Of a DNA stretch of 64,000 nt, positions 53,867 to 63,486 are shown one piece after another. The position numbers and the translations under genes are program-made. The stretch spans positions 2,790,001 through 2,854,000 of the forward strand of contig CP021237.1 of the NCBI GenBank assembly GCA_002151545.1, read 5' to 3'. The first letter of the stretch is position 1. Every line of letters starts with the position of its first letter. Source of the DNA: Sphingobacteriaceae bacterium GW460-11-11-14-LB5. GTDB lineage: Bacteria > Bacteroidota > Bacteroidia > Sphingobacteriales > Sphingobacteriaceae. Under the pieces are notes generated by a model. The model was given only the letters and a program-made list of their open reading frames with translations, was not told the origin of the DNA and made no database searches.

Positions 53867-56800
53867 CTATAAATTAAACTCAAGCCCAATGGTATACGAA
53901 CGTGGTATTGGATAATTTAACCCTTCGTTGGCATTTCCAAGTTCAGGATCCCACATCTTAATGCTGTCCCAAACGGCAATATTATTCCCCATAACATAGA
54001 TTCTTCCGGTTTCAAACCCAATTTTCTGAAGCATTTTTTTAGGGAAACGATAGCCCAGTTCTATGTTTTTTAAACGGATAAAACTGGCATCACGCAACCA
54101 CCAGGTACTGGCCACCTGATTGTTGGCAAAACTGATGGAATGTAACCTTGGGAACATCACATCCTGACTTGGATTGGATTCGCTCCACCTGTTAGACGCT
54201 TCGGTTCTTAAATTTGATTCTTCGACACCAAATGCAAAAGGAAAAAAGTTACCTGCTGCATTTTGGCCAAATACAGTTGACGTTTTTGCCACCCCCTGGA
54301 AAAATATACTGCCGTAAAAACCTTTGAACTCGGCATTAAGTCCGAAACCATATACTACTCCAGGATTAGCCGGATCCCCGCCCGCATAATAACTTCTGTC
54401 GAAGTTATCGATCTTGCCATCGCCATTTAAATCCTTGTACTTAATATCTCCTGGTCTTACGGCTCCACCTAAGGTGCTTACAGGAAGACCATTTTTTAAA
54501 GTGTAAGTTCTTTTACCAGCGGCATCGGTAGTGAGTGTAAAATCATTATCGGCGTATAATCCATCGGCTGTATACAAATTCCATTGGCCAATGCTGGTAC
54601 CGGTTTGGTTCATCCAGGGATAAGGTTGAGCGAGCTCATCAATTTCCAGTATTTTATTTTTAGCAATGGTTAAATTACCTCGGGCCGTTAATTTTACCTG
54701 ACCAATGTTCTGTCTGATATTGATCGACCCGTCCATTCCTTTGTTTGATACCGAACCAAAGTTTTGCCATGGCGACTGCCTGAAACCAGTTACTCCCGAA
54801 ACCGTTCTGCGCTGTAATAAAATACTCGAACGGATGTTATTGAAATAATCAACAGATATATCAACCGCTCCCCTGAACAATTCCATATCAACGCCATAAT
54901 TCTTTTTATTTTCAATTTCCCAGGTTAAATCTGGTGCCTCAAAACGACCTTCAATAATACTTGTCAGGGAATTTAAAGAACCTGTACCGCCAATACCGAT
55001 GGGATAACCGGTGGTCCCAGTTGTATAGGTTCCTCTATAAAGAAATCTTGCGCCACCTGTATTGTCATTACCTGTTTTACCTACAGAGGCCCTAAACTTT
55101 AAGGAGGATACGATATTTTTTAAAGCTTCAGGATAAAAAGGCTCATTACTGGCAAACCATGCCCCACCTACTGCCGGAAAAAAACCAAAGCGGTTTTCCG
55201 GTGAAAAAGCTTCACTTCCGGTAATACCAAAATTCCCTTCTATGGAATAACGGTTGGCATAATTATAGGTTATCCTCCCCACATAGGCCTGCTTTTTAAA
55301 AGCTAAAGCTTCGCCTTGTTGCTGTGCTTCTTTCTGATAAGTTAACAGCATGGCCCCAACGGTATGGTCGTTGGCAAAAACCCTGTTATAATTTAATGAA
55401 CTCTCTAAATAGATGTTTTTTTGGCCATTGCTTGATTCTACAGGCTCACCCAGGGCGGTTTCCGCATTCCCAACCTGAGCAAATATCAGTTTACCATTGG
55501 CATCTCTGGAGGATGCATAAAACTGTTTAGGCGATTTTAGCCTGTTCATGAGGTAATTCATGGTAGCATCAAAACTAACCACGCCTCTAAAACTCAATCC
55601 TTTGGTGATAAAATCTAACTTTTGGTCTAATGATAATTTTGATTGTAAGGTGGTTCTCCATTCTTTTGCATAACCCGATTCCATTAATAAGTTATATGGA
55701 TTCACCCTGTTCGAACTTGGAATACCTGGATGGCCAGCTATTGTTCCATCAGAATATATGGTTGGAAAAAGGTATCCCGGTACGCCCATCATTCTGGAAA
55801 AAATAGTCGCAGTACCGGTACCGGGGTAATTGGTTAAAAGATACTGACCGCTTAAATCTACGCCCAGGATGGTGGTTTTGGTTACATTTAGATCGATATT
55901 GCTGCGTAAATTATAACGTTTTAAACCCAGGTTATTATCGTAGATATTATTGGGATTGGATTTAAAAATGCCATTTTCCTGGTAATAAGCACCAGAAACG
56001 AAGAATTTCGCCACATCGCCTCCGCCTCTAAAATTTAGCGTATGCCTGGTGTTGTAACTGGTATTGCGGAGCATTTCATCTAAAAACTTAGTATTGGGAT
56101 ATAAATCCCGATCGGATCCGTTTTTATATAAGGCTAACTGTGCATCCGTTTTAAAAACCGGACTATCTTCATTACGCAAGGCTTCATTGTAGGCAAAAAG
56201 ATAATCGTAAGAGTCCATAAATTCTGGCAGCTTCGTGGGTTCATTTTGACTATACTCTCCGCGGTAGGTAATTTTAGTTTTTTGCACAATTCCCCTTTTC
56301 GAGGTAATTAAAATTACGCCATTCGCTCCTTCTGCACCATAAACCGCAGTTGCAGCGGCATCTTTAAGCACGTTGAAAGTTTCAATTTCATCTGGCTCAA
56401 TATCGCTCATGGCCCTTGGTATACCATCGACTAAAATTAACGGGTTGGTACCGCCGGCAAAGGAGCTGACACCACGGATCCAGAATTCGGCATTATCATA
56501 GCCGGGTTCGCCCGATCGCTGAATAGCAATGATACCCGGAACCTGACCTGCAATGGCATTGGTTAAACTCCTGGTCGGGAAACGTAAAGCTTCGCCCTTC
56601 ACAGAAGAAACCGAACTCACTATGCTTGATTTTTTCTGTTTACCAAAGCCAACCACCACAACATCGTTAAGGTTCGAATTATCCTGCTTTAAAATAACAT
56701 TTACGATAGTTTTCCCATTCAAAGGAACTTCTTTGGTAACAAATCCCACCAAACGAAATTCCAGTATCGATCCTTCAGGAACATTTTTTATTTTAAATTC

Positions 56801-57298
56801 TCCATCCAGATCGGTCGCAGCGCCTAAATTGGGTTTGCCTTTAACCTGTACCGTTACACCGGGAAGAGGCATTCCCAATGAATCTTTTACCGTACCTCTT
56901 ACTTCTACCGTTACTTCGGTAGCTTTGGTTCTCAACTCGATAATGGTAATGGTTTCTCCATGGATATTAAAACCTAATCCCGAATTTTTCAGGGCCCTGG
57001 TAAGCGCAACATTTATGTCGGCATTACTGATATTAAAGGTAACAGGAGCTACTTTTTGAATACTTTCTTCTTTATACAAAAAGCGGTATTTGGTTTGTTT
57101 GTTCAATTCAGTAAAAACTTCTTTGAGTGGGAGATTTTTTACAGAAATATTAACCTGTTGCGCTTTACTATTGGCGAATACCCCCAATTGGAGCACAAAG
57201 GTTAAAAGGATCACAAGTTTCATAATTTTGAAAACTATTGGTATACTCGGAATTGCTTCCCGATTGGCAATATTTTGTCCGTGACAAAAGAAATTCAT
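53867..57298 (-). CDS. SusC/RagA-family TonB-dependent transporter with STN signalling domain
   Basis: An 1143-residue outer-membrane importer. The N-terminus has a long pre-sequence (MNFFCHGQ) before the hydrophobic signal ending SKAQQ, a layout often seen in Pedobacter SusC proteins with this extra leader. Then comes an STN domain (about 50-115, VNISVKNLPLKEVFTELNKQTK), carboxypeptidase-like regulatory domain (VRGTVKDSLGMPLPGVTV), plug (DVVVVGFGKQKKSS), and barrel. The STN domain is the contact point for an anti-sigma factor, which fits the FecR and ECF genes immediately upstream. So this transporter senses its own substrate and signals to the sigma factor. Confidence 0.96.
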   Translation of the reverse strand: MNFFCHGQNIANREAIPSIPIVFKIMKLVILLTFVLQLGVFANSKAQQVNISVKNLPLKEVFTELNKQTKYRFLYKEESIQKVAPVTFNISNADINVALTRALKNSGLGFNIHGETITIIELRTKATEVTVEVRGTVKDSLGMPLPGVTVQVKGKPNLGAATDLDGEFKIKNVPEGSILEFRLVGFVTKEVPLNGKTIVNVILKQDNSNLNDVVVVGFGKQKKSSIVSSVSSVKGEALRFPTRSLTNAIAGQVPGIIAIQRSGEPGYDNAEFWIRGVSSFAGGTNPLILVDGIPRAMSDIEPDEIETFNVLKDAAATAVYGAEGANGVILITSKRGIVQKTKITYRGEYSQNEPTKLPEFMDSYDYLFAYNEALRNEDSPVFKTDAQLALYKNGSDRDLYPNTKFLDEMLRNTSYNTRHTLNFRGGGDVAKFFVSGAYYQENGIFKSNPNNIYDNNLGLKRYNLRSNIDLNVTKTTILGVDLSGQYLLTNYPGTGTATIFSRMMGVPGYLFPTIYSDGTIAGHPGIPSSNRVNPYNLLMESGYAKEWRTTLQSKLSLDQKLDFITKGLSFRGVVSFDATMNYLMNRLKSPKQFYASSRDANGKLIFAQVGNAETALGEPVESSNGQKNIYLESSLNYNRVFANDHTVGAMLLTYQKEAQQQGEALAFKKQAYVGRITYNYANRYSIEGNFGITGSEAFSPENRFGFFPAVGGAWFASNEPFYPEALKNIVSSLKFRASVGKTGNDNTGGARFLYRGTYTTGTTGYPIGIGGTGSLNSLTSIIEGRFEAPDLTWEIENKKNYGVDMELFRGAVDISVDYFNNIRSSILLQRRTVSGVTGFRQSPWQNFGSVSNKGMDGSINIRQNIGQVKLTARGNLTIAKNKILEIDELAQPYPWMNQTGTSIGQWNLYTADGLYADNDFTLTTDAAGKRTYTLKNGLPVSTLGGAVRPGDIKYKDLNGDGKIDNFDRSYYAGGDPANPGVVYGFGLNAEFKGFYGSIFFQGVAKTSTVFGQNAAGNFFPFAFGVEESNLRTEASNRWSESNPSQDVMFPRLHSISFANNQVASTWWLRDASFIRLKNIELGYRFPKKMLQKIGFETGRIYVMGNNIAVWDSIKMWDPELGNANEGLNYPIPRSYTIGLEFNL

Positions 57299-57467
57299 AC
57301 TTTCGTTTGATTTAGGTGATAGAAATAAGTTCGGTTTTTATACTGTTTTTTTGAGCCTGAATTACTTACCGGGAGTGGTGGTACACTTCCGGTATTCATT
57401 TTTCGGCCAATTTTCACTGGTCTGTTTAAATCATATTTGCTTGGTTAGTTGATGGATATTTGGTTAA

Positions 57468-58628
57468 TTAATTGATTATTAAATTTCTATTTTCGATACT
57501 AAACGACAGATCACTTACCTCCTTAAGCATATTGACCACTTCGCTAAGTTTTGCTTTCCTGCTGATGTGTCCGCTGATGTGGATGTTTGGCAATGTTTTT
57601 TTATAAACAAGTTTTAAATCATACCACCGGCTGATTTCGGTTAAAGCAGGACCAATTTCATCATTGCTGAAATAAAAATCATCCTTACACCAGGCTACTG
57701 CTTTTTCTGTATTGCCTTTGGAAACGGTTAGGCTTGTTAAATCAGCCAATGCTTGTTTTCCCGGAACCAGAATGCCTGAGCTTTTACCGTTACTAACTTT
57801 AACTGAACCTTCTAAAAGGGTAGTTTTTGCCGCCTGATCATATGATGAAATGTTAAAATGGGTACCTAAAACCTCCACTTCTGATTCGTCGAGTTTCACT
57901 TTAAAAGGGTGTGCTGCATCTTTTGCTACTTCAAAATAAGCTTCACCCTTTAACTCGACCTTTCTTTCTTTTTCTGTAAAACTTACTGGGAATTTAAGCT
58001 GCGACATGGCATTTAGCATAACTTTTGAACCATCTGGTAAGGTTACGGTATACGTTCCTGCTTTCGGTACCACTAAGGTATTATACCGGCTTGTTAAAGA
58101 TGCTGTTGTTGCCAAGGGTTCATAACTGATTTCACCATTTTTGCTGATAATAGTGAGTCCGTTTTCATCCGTAATCGACTGTTTCTCTTTATCCAGGGCT
58201 ATTTCTGTTCCGTCTGAAAGAATAAGTTTAGCAGTTTGTGTGCCTGGTAAAACATCATTTTTATAGGTTTTGGTCAGATCAGGCACAATACGGGGATCTG
58301 ATTGATTGATGTTAAAATACAAAAGGAAAGCACCCACAATAGCCAGGAAAATGGCTGCATATTTGAAAAAGGAATATCGGTTTTGATGTGGTACTTTATT
58401 CGAATGAAAACGCTTATCTAATTTGAGCCAGGCCTGATCAACATCAAGGTTATTCATGTTGGCTAACCTTGGTTCTATTGGGCCAGCCGTTCTGAAGGCT
58501 TCCAAAAGTTTATACCTTTCTTTATCTTCTTCCAAAAGAAACATTAACCTTTGCTCCTGTTCTTTGGTTAAAGTACAAAGCAGATATCCAGAAATTAATT
58601 CTGCTAATTCGAAAGCCTCTTCATTCAT
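57468..58628 (-). CDS. FecR-family anti-sigma factor
   Basis: A 386-residue inner-membrane protein. The cytoplasmic N-terminus (about 1-85) should hold the sigma factor, followed by one membrane segment (FFKYAAIFLAIVGAFLLYF, about 87-106), then the periplasmic FecR domain (TVTLPDGSKVMLNAMSQLKFP, VELKGEAYFEVAKD) and a C-terminal DUF4974-like domain. It contacts the STN domain of the downstream SusC through TonB-linked signalling. Placed between sigma factor (69 bp upstream) and SusC (169 bp downstream). Confidence 0.95.
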   Translation of the reverse strand: MNEEAFELAELISGYLLCTLTKEQEQRLMFLLEEDKERYKLLEAFRTAGPIEPRLANMNNLDVDQAWLKLDKRFHSNKVPHQNRYSFFKYAAIFLAIVGAFLLYFNINQSDPRIVPDLTKTYKNDVLPGTQTAKLILSDGTEIALDKEKQSITDENGLTIISKNGEISYEPLATTASLTSRYNTLVVPKAGTYTVTLPDGSKVMLNAMSQLKFPVSFTEKERKVELKGEAYFEVAKDAAHPFKVKLDESEVEVLGTHFNISSYDQAAKTTLLEGSVKVSNGKSSGILVPGKQALADLTSLTVSKGNTEKAVAWCKDDFYFSNDEIGPALTEISRWYDLKLVYKKTLPNIHISGHISRKAKLSEVVNMLKEVSDLSFSIENRNLIIN

Positions 58629-58697
58629 AGTTTTATACTGGTTATATCACTAAGAAACCTGAAGCTTAAAAAAGGATGGAAAATATTTTAAAAAAAA

Positions 58698-59258
58698 TTA
58701 ATTATTTAGATACATCACCGTGAAAAGTGCCATAGCTGCTTTTCCAAGATGCATTTTCAGTAAAACAAGGGCTCTCTTTTTTTGACTTTTAACCGTGTTG
58801 ATGCTAATATTCATCCGGTCAGCAATTTCACTGTTGCTCAATCCTTCCAAATAGCCATACCTGATTACCATGGCACATCCCGGAGGCAGGGCATTAATTT
58901 TATCATAAATTTCTGCAATTACTTCCGCATGGATGATGCCTTCCAGTATTTCAGGATCAGTGTAAATATTAAGCGGATTTTTCTTGTTGTAAAGATCAAC
59001 CACATTGTTGTGCCGGATCTTATTTAAGCAGGCATTTTTTATTGCTGTATATAAAAATGATTTTACCGCATTGAAATTTGTAGAAACGTTTTCCCGCTGC
59101 TCCAGATAAACCATAAAAGCATCCTGAACCATATCTTCTGCCAGTTCCTTATCTTTCAAAAGATAACAGGCAAAATCACAGAGTCGGGGATAAAGCTTTT
59201 TAAATAGCTGTTCCGGCGGCAACATCTCCATAACACCCTCACTCTTTCTACTGAACAT
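58698..59258 (-). CDS. ECF RNA polymerase sigma factor (FecI-like)
   Basis: A 186-residue sigma-70 family protein. Region 2 shows LYPRLCDFACYLLKDKELAEDMVQDAFMVYLEQ (pattern), and region 4 shows LPPGCAMVIRYGYLEGLSNSEIADRMNISINTVKSQKKRAL in pattern. It should direct expression of the SusC-SusD-GH29 genes when released by FecR. It is the first gene of the leftward locus. Two in-frame upstream Met residues exist, and the start at 59258 was kept because no better one was seen. Confidence 0.95.
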   Translation of the reverse strand: MFSRKSEGVMEMLPPEQLFKKLYPRLCDFACYLLKDKELAEDMVQDAFMVYLEQRENVSTNFNAVKSFLYTAIKNACLNKIRHNNVVDLYNKKNPLNIYTDPEILEGIIHAEVIAEIYDKINALPPGCAMVIRYGYLEGLSNSEIADRMNISINTVKSQKKRALVLLKMHLGKAAMALFTVMYLNN

Positions 59259-59526
59259 GCTTTGTATTTTAATATCCGGAAGTTACGATAATTTGTAATT
59301 TTCTCTTGGTAGAGCTATGCAAATTAAATGGGATTTCCGGGAAGTTTAGGCCTTAATTGTTTATTTGGTAAGCACAAATTTATAAGAATTGCATTAAGAT
59401 CAAAATTAATTTCAGCCACTCACCAAACGTTTATCTTGTTATTATAAAATTTCGACTCACTGAACAGCAGTTTATTAACATTAAAATCAGCTACGATCGT
59501 TAACTTTGCTTATAGGCCAAATACCA

Positions 59527-60390
59527 ATGACAAAATGGATCACCCGTGAACACCCGAAAATTGACCGGATTGCCTGCCCATGGCTGATCAGGCGTTTTAT
59601 CGATCCTGATGCAGAAATTATTTATGTACCTTCAGATCAGGTGATGATGAAGGCTGAAGCCTTAGGAGCCACACCATTCGACATGCCAGATGTTGAATAT
59701 ACGCATTACGACGATCAGTGCACTTTCGATTATTTCATCAAAAAACACCAGCTAAAAGATACAGCGCTTAATCGCATAGCGGCCATCGTGCGTGGGGCAG
59801 ATACCGATCGCCATGACTTTGCTCCACAGGCAGCCGGCCTCGAAGCTGTATTTTCGGGATTAGCCTACCACAGTTCAAACGACCAGGAATTATTGGCACT
59901 GGGTATACAGATTTATGATGGCCTGTACAGCTGGGCAAAACACCTTTACCACAAAAAGCATACACAGGCGGGACCAGTTGAACAAATGTTACTGGAGATT
60001 TATACCAGATACCTTCGGGAAAATAAAGGAAAGAAAGCGCCGGCCTGGGCAAATGAATTACGGGAAATGATACAGGACCAGATGGATACCAATATGTCAT
60101 TGAGCCTTCAGCAAGCTTCGGATGAACTGGAGATTAACCCGGCCTATTTATCAAGGGAATTTTCCAAATATTTTGATAACTTGTCTTTTGGAGATTATAT
60201 ACGGAAGATGCGGATTGAAAAGGCCATGCTCTTAATAGAAAGCACCTCTTACTCCTTAACCGAAATTGCCTACCTCACAGGTTTTTCAGACCAGAGCCAC
60301 TTTAACCGGATTTTTAAAAAGCAGACCGGGGAAAATCCATCATTTTACAGGAAAAAACACCAAAAAGGTAAAACGGATACAAATAGTTAA
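59527..60390 (+). CDS. ChrB-domain protein fused to AraC HTH
   Basis: A 287-residue fusion. I took the ATG at 59527 (MTKWITREHP); the longer frame begins with TTG at 59506. Residues about 3-140 match the ChrB chromate-resistance domain (IDRIACPWLIRRFIDPDAEI, VRGADTDRHDFAPQAAGLEAV). Residues about 185-280 are an AraC HTH (SLSLQQASDELEINPAYLSREF, MRIEKAMLLIESTSYSLTEIAY, GFSDQSHFNRIFKKQTGENPS). In other bacteria ChrB is a separate regulator. Here sensor domain and DNA-binding domain share one chain, upstream of chrA by 60 bp. A -7-like TAACTTTG lies at 59501-59508, 18 bp before the start, but no -33 box is seen. Confidence 0.88.
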   Translation: MTKWITREHPKIDRIACPWLIRRFIDPDAEIIYVPSDQVMMKAEALGATPFDMPDVEYTHYDDQCTFDYFIKKHQLKDTALNRIAAIVRGADTDRHDFAPQAAGLEAVFSGLAYHSSNDQELLALGIQIYDGLYSWAKHLYHKKHTQAGPVEQMLLEIYTRYLRENKGKKAPAWANELREMIQDQMDTNMSLSLQQASDELEINPAYLSREFSKYFDNLSFGDYIRKMRIEKAMLLIESTSYSLTEIAYLTGFSDQSHFNRIFKKQTGENPSFYRKKHQKGKTDTNS

Positions 60391-60450
60391 ATCTGTACAA
60401 TTATAAGGTTTTGCGAATCAGCAATATTGTAATGAAATACAATTTGCCTG

Positions 60451-61632
60451 ATGAAAGAACAAACAGATAAAGTCAAACCACTATACTCACTAGCCGAAAT
60501 CACAAAATATTTCCTGAAACTGGGCACCTGGGGATTTGGTGGTCCGGTTGCGCTGGTTGGTTATATGCAGCGCGATCTGGTGGTGCAGAAAGGCTGGCTC
60601 ACAGAGGAAGAATACAAAGAGGGACTGGCACTTGCCCAGCTGGCACCGGGACCGCTGGCCGCGCAACTAGGCATTTATATTGGCTTTGTACACTATGGTT
60701 TAATTGGCGCTACGCTAACCGGATTAGCCTTTGTATTGCCATCCTTCATCATGGTGGTTTTGCTTGGTATGGCTTACCAGCTTTATGGCGGACTGGCCTG
60801 GATGCAAGCGGTATTTTATGGTGTAGGTGCTGCCGTAATCGGCATCATCACCATCAGTGCTTATAAACTAACCATCAAATCAATCAGCAAATTCGAACCA
60901 GCTGCCATTAAATCCAAATGGCTTTTATGGCTGTTCTATATCATCGGAATCGTGATCACCGTGATTACCGAAAAAGAGGAAGTTTTACTTTTTCTAGGCT
61001 GTGGCATCCTGTACATGCTGATTAAAGCCCCACCACAATGGATTAAAAAACCTTCCCATCTCCCTGTCGGAATCTTATTTAGTACTGGTTTCTGGAACTA
61101 TGACAGCAAAACCTTACAAGAGATCGGCTGGTTTTTCGCGAAGGCGGGCGCCTTTGTATTTGGCAGCGGACTGGCCATTGTACCTTTCCTGCATGGTGGT
61201 GTAGTAAAGGAATTTGGCTGGCTCACCGAGGCACAGTTTGTAGATTCGGTTGCAGTTGCCATGATCACCCCCGGACCGGTAGTGATTACGGTCGGCTTTA
61301 TCGGTTATCTTGTGGCAGGTTTTCCGGGGGGCTGCGTTGCAGCACTTGCTACTTTTCTACCCTGTTACATCTTTACAGTAGCTTTAGCCCCTTCTTTCAA
61401 AAAGATTGCAAAAAACAACAGCGTGAAAACATTCGTAGAAGGAATTACCGCCGCTGTAATTGGCGCCCTGGTGGGTTCGGTCATGGTGATCGGCATGCGC
61501 TCAATAAAAGATATTCCAACCGCATTGATCGCCGTAGCCACTATACTGGCACTCCTCTACATCAAAAAATTACAGGAGCCTTATATCATTGGTATAGCGG
61601 CCATTATCGGACTACTCATTAAATTCATTTAG
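60451..61632 (+). CDS. chrA: chromate transporter ChrA (CHR family)
   Basis: A 393-residue inner-membrane efflux protein of the CHR family, long form with two homologous halves. N-terminal half: LGTWGFGGPVALVGYMQRDL and LAQLAPGPLAAQLGIYIGF; C-terminal half: GAFVFGSGLAIVPFLHGGVV and MITPGPVVITVGFIGYLVAGFPGG. It exports chromate, using the proton motive force in known cases. Follows the ChrB-AraC fusion, consistent with regulated chromate resistance. Some CHR members transport other oxyanions, so sulfate cannot be excluded. Confidence 0.95.
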   Translation: MKEQTDKVKPLYSLAEITKYFLKLGTWGFGGPVALVGYMQRDLVVQKGWLTEEEYKEGLALAQLAPGPLAAQLGIYIGFVHYGLIGATLTGLAFVLPSFIMVVLLGMAYQLYGGLAWMQAVFYGVGAAVIGIITISAYKLTIKSISKFEPAAIKSKWLLWLFYIIGIVITVITEKEEVLLFLGCGILYMLIKAPPQWIKKPSHLPVGILFSTGFWNYDSKTLQEIGWFFAKAGAFVFGSGLAIVPFLHGGVVKEFGWLTEAQFVDSVAVAMITPGPVVITVGFIGYLVAGFPGGCVAALATFLPCYIFTVALAPSFKKIAKNNSVKTFVEGITAAVIGALVGSVMVIGMRSIKDIPTALIAVATILALLYIKKLQEPYIIGIAAIIGLLIKFI

Positions 61633-61638
61633 CTTTCA

Positions 61639-62181
61639 ATGATGCATAAAACTTTTACCAGATCAATGATCCTGCACTGTGCATTTTCACTGGTTTTCGC
61701 TGCTACACTAAGTTTGCCCGCAACAGCGCAACAAACCGTTCAAAGCCCAGTCTATCCAAAAGTAACCGGTTATTTCAGCTTGCTCCACCCCATCGGATCC
61801 TGGGACAAAAATGGATTTCATGATAACTTTTCGGAGGTATACACGCTCGCCTTTCCGTTTGGAATAAACATTTTAAAGAACGACAAATTCGGGATCAGTT
61901 TCGAAATTGCACCCAGTATCCGCACCGAACAACACATTTCGAAAGTAAGTTCAGTCTTGTTTCATCCGGGGGCGATGTTCCGGTTCAAACACGGCTTTAC
62001 TTTTATCGGTCGTGTAGCATTTGAAACCAGCGGCCGTTACGGCTTTACACCGGTGTTGAACCAGGTGATCAAAAAAGGAAAAAACGCGAGTGTATACCTG
62101 GCCATACCTTTCCCGGTGAGATTTGGGAACAACCTCCCTGCCGCACTTTCAACAGGTTTACAGCTAGGCCTGGGTTTTTAA
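61639..62181 (+). CDS. putative outer-membrane beta-barrel protein, chr operon
   Basis: A 180-residue secreted protein (signal peptide about 1-30, ending ATAQ) rich in alternating aromatic and Gly residues, ending LSTGLQLGLGF with a terminal Phe, as in small outer-membrane barrels. No family was recognised. It starts 6 bp after chrA and is cotranscribed with it, so a role in chromate or oxyanion export across the outer membrane is possible but only inferred from position. Its stop codon (TTAA) overlaps that of the convergent 62178 gene. Confidence 0.7.
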   Translation: MMHKTFTRSMILHCAFSLVFAATLSLPATAQQTVQSPVYPKVTGYFSLLHPIGSWDKNGFHDNFSEVYTLAFPFGINILKNDKFGISFEIAPSIRTEQHISKVSSVLFHPGAMFRFKHGFTFIGRVAFETSGRYGFTPVLNQVIKKGKNASVYLAIPFPVRFGNNLPAALSTGLQLGLGF

Positions 62182-62603
62182 TTTGGATCAAACTCTACCA
62201 CCCATTCAATGCCATATTTATCCCTGAACATGCCGGCATAGGTGCCCCATGGACTATCGTCAATTGGCCCTTCCACTTCCCCTCCTGCCGACAATCCCTT
62301 AAAGATTTGATCGGCTTCTTCGCGGCTTTCGGCATTCACGTGTATTTTAGACCGGTTTTCATTTTCGCTTACCCGCCCCATAAATGCAGGAACATCGTTG
62401 CCTATTAATACATTGTTTTGGCCAAGCGGCAAGCCGATGTACATGATTTTATTTGCCTCCTCTTCGGCTACCTGAAAATCGGGACCTGATAAGTCTTTAA
62501 AACGGGTGATTTTTGTAAACTCGCCGCCAAAAACGGATTGGTAAAAGGTGAATGCTTCTTCCGCATTTCCATTGAAGTTGATCCAGGGATTAATTGCTCT
62601 CAT
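62178..62603 (-). CDS. PhnB/VOC-family protein
   Basis: A 141-residue protein of the glyoxalase-like (3-demethylubiquinone methyltransferase type, PhnB) family. INPWINFNGNAEEAFTFYQSVFGGEFT and SPWGTYAGMFRDKYGIEWVVEF are the hallmarks. Function unknown; the usual VOC metal ligands are only partly visible. It is convergent with the preceding gene and shares the TTAA stop overlap, 4 bp. Confidence 0.9.
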   Translation of the reverse strand: MRAINPWINFNGNAEEAFTFYQSVFGGEFTKITRFKDLSGPDFQVAEEEANKIMYIGLPLGQNNVLIGNDVPAFMGRVSENENRSKIHVNAESREEADQIFKGLSAGGEVEGPIDDSPWGTYAGMFRDKYGIEWVVEFDPN

Positions 62604-62958
62604 GGTTTTTATTTTTAATTGATGTTGTTGCTTAGCCCAATTGCACGCTTCATAGCTAAGCCCACTTTGTAGTGTGATGCTTTGTACAGCTAAAATAATT
62701 AATTGAATCCCAGGTTTTATGAAAAATCAGACAAATGTTTAGGATTTGCTTCGCTATATTCTGGAAAAGATAGTCAGGTTCCACTTTTCAGCTCACCTTT
62801 GCAATCGAAATAATGTATTGTGCTTGTGTTAAAACATAAATCGAATCCCGTTATTCCACAGCGAGTAATTCTCACACATCATCTCAGTTCGCGGGCGGTG
62901 AGCTATTTAAATGCCAACTGCAATATCTATATTTGAGATAATATTAACGCCTTTATAT
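62604..62958. other. intergenic, no clear feature
   Basis: About 355 bp between the PhnB-like start and the next plus-strand gene. The leftward and rightward promoters should lie here. No terminator or repeat recognised. Confidence 0.4.
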
Positions 62959-63351
62959 ATGTTAAACTCAAAGACTCTCATTCCTAGTTTCGTATTTCTT
63001 ATACTATTTAATTTTGCAAGTGCACAGTCTGTCAATTGTAGAAAAATGAGAGAGGGTGTATTTAAGATGGTTACACGAGGTATTCCCACAACAATTAAAC
63101 GGTATAAAAACTATCAGCTTGAGTATTTCAATAACGCTACTAAGCCAATAACTTTTAAAATTCAATGGATAGATGACTGTACTTATACACTCAAACCCGA
63201 TGCAAGCGCGTTCCTTAAGTATCCTCAAATTCCTAGGAATGCTTTAATAACTGTTAGAATTACTAAAACCTATGAAAACGGTTATACAATGAAAACCACT
63301 GCCAACTTCAATAATAAAACGATGGTTGGGGAAGTAATCAAAGTGAAATAG
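62959..63351 (+). CDS. small secreted protein of unknown function
   Basis: A 130-residue protein starting at the ATG at 62959 (MLNSKTLIPSFVFLILFNFASAQ), which gives a signal peptide; the longer frame from 62911 adds a hydrophobic leader. The mature part is beta-rich with an IQWIDDCTYTLKP strand and CRKMREGVFK. I recall short secreted Bacteroidetes proteins with a similar W-DC-Y-LK motif, often misnamed topoisomerase IV, but cannot name the family firmly. Not linked to a neighbour. Confidence 0.6.
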   Translation: MLNSKTLIPSFVFLILFNFASAQSVNCRKMREGVFKMVTRGIPTTIKRYKNYQLEYFNNATKPITFKIQWIDDCTYTLKPDASAFLKYPQIPRNALITVRITKTYENGYTMKTTANFNNKTMVGEVIKVK

Positions 63352-63486
63352 AATCCGAATACAATTACACAAAATAGATGTATACTGCTTCTTCCAAGCT
63401 ATTTCAACGACCGTCGAAACATTCATAACGTCTATTCGCCCATATCAAGTTGGATTTATATATTTACTATTCTTAATTAATCTCAT

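Noticed and set aside
59501-59508. Strong promoter call at TAACTTTG upstream of the ChrB-AraC gene
   Set aside because: The -7-like box fits the TAnnTTTG pattern, but no TTTG at the right distance upstream was seen, so it is mentioned only as a hint.
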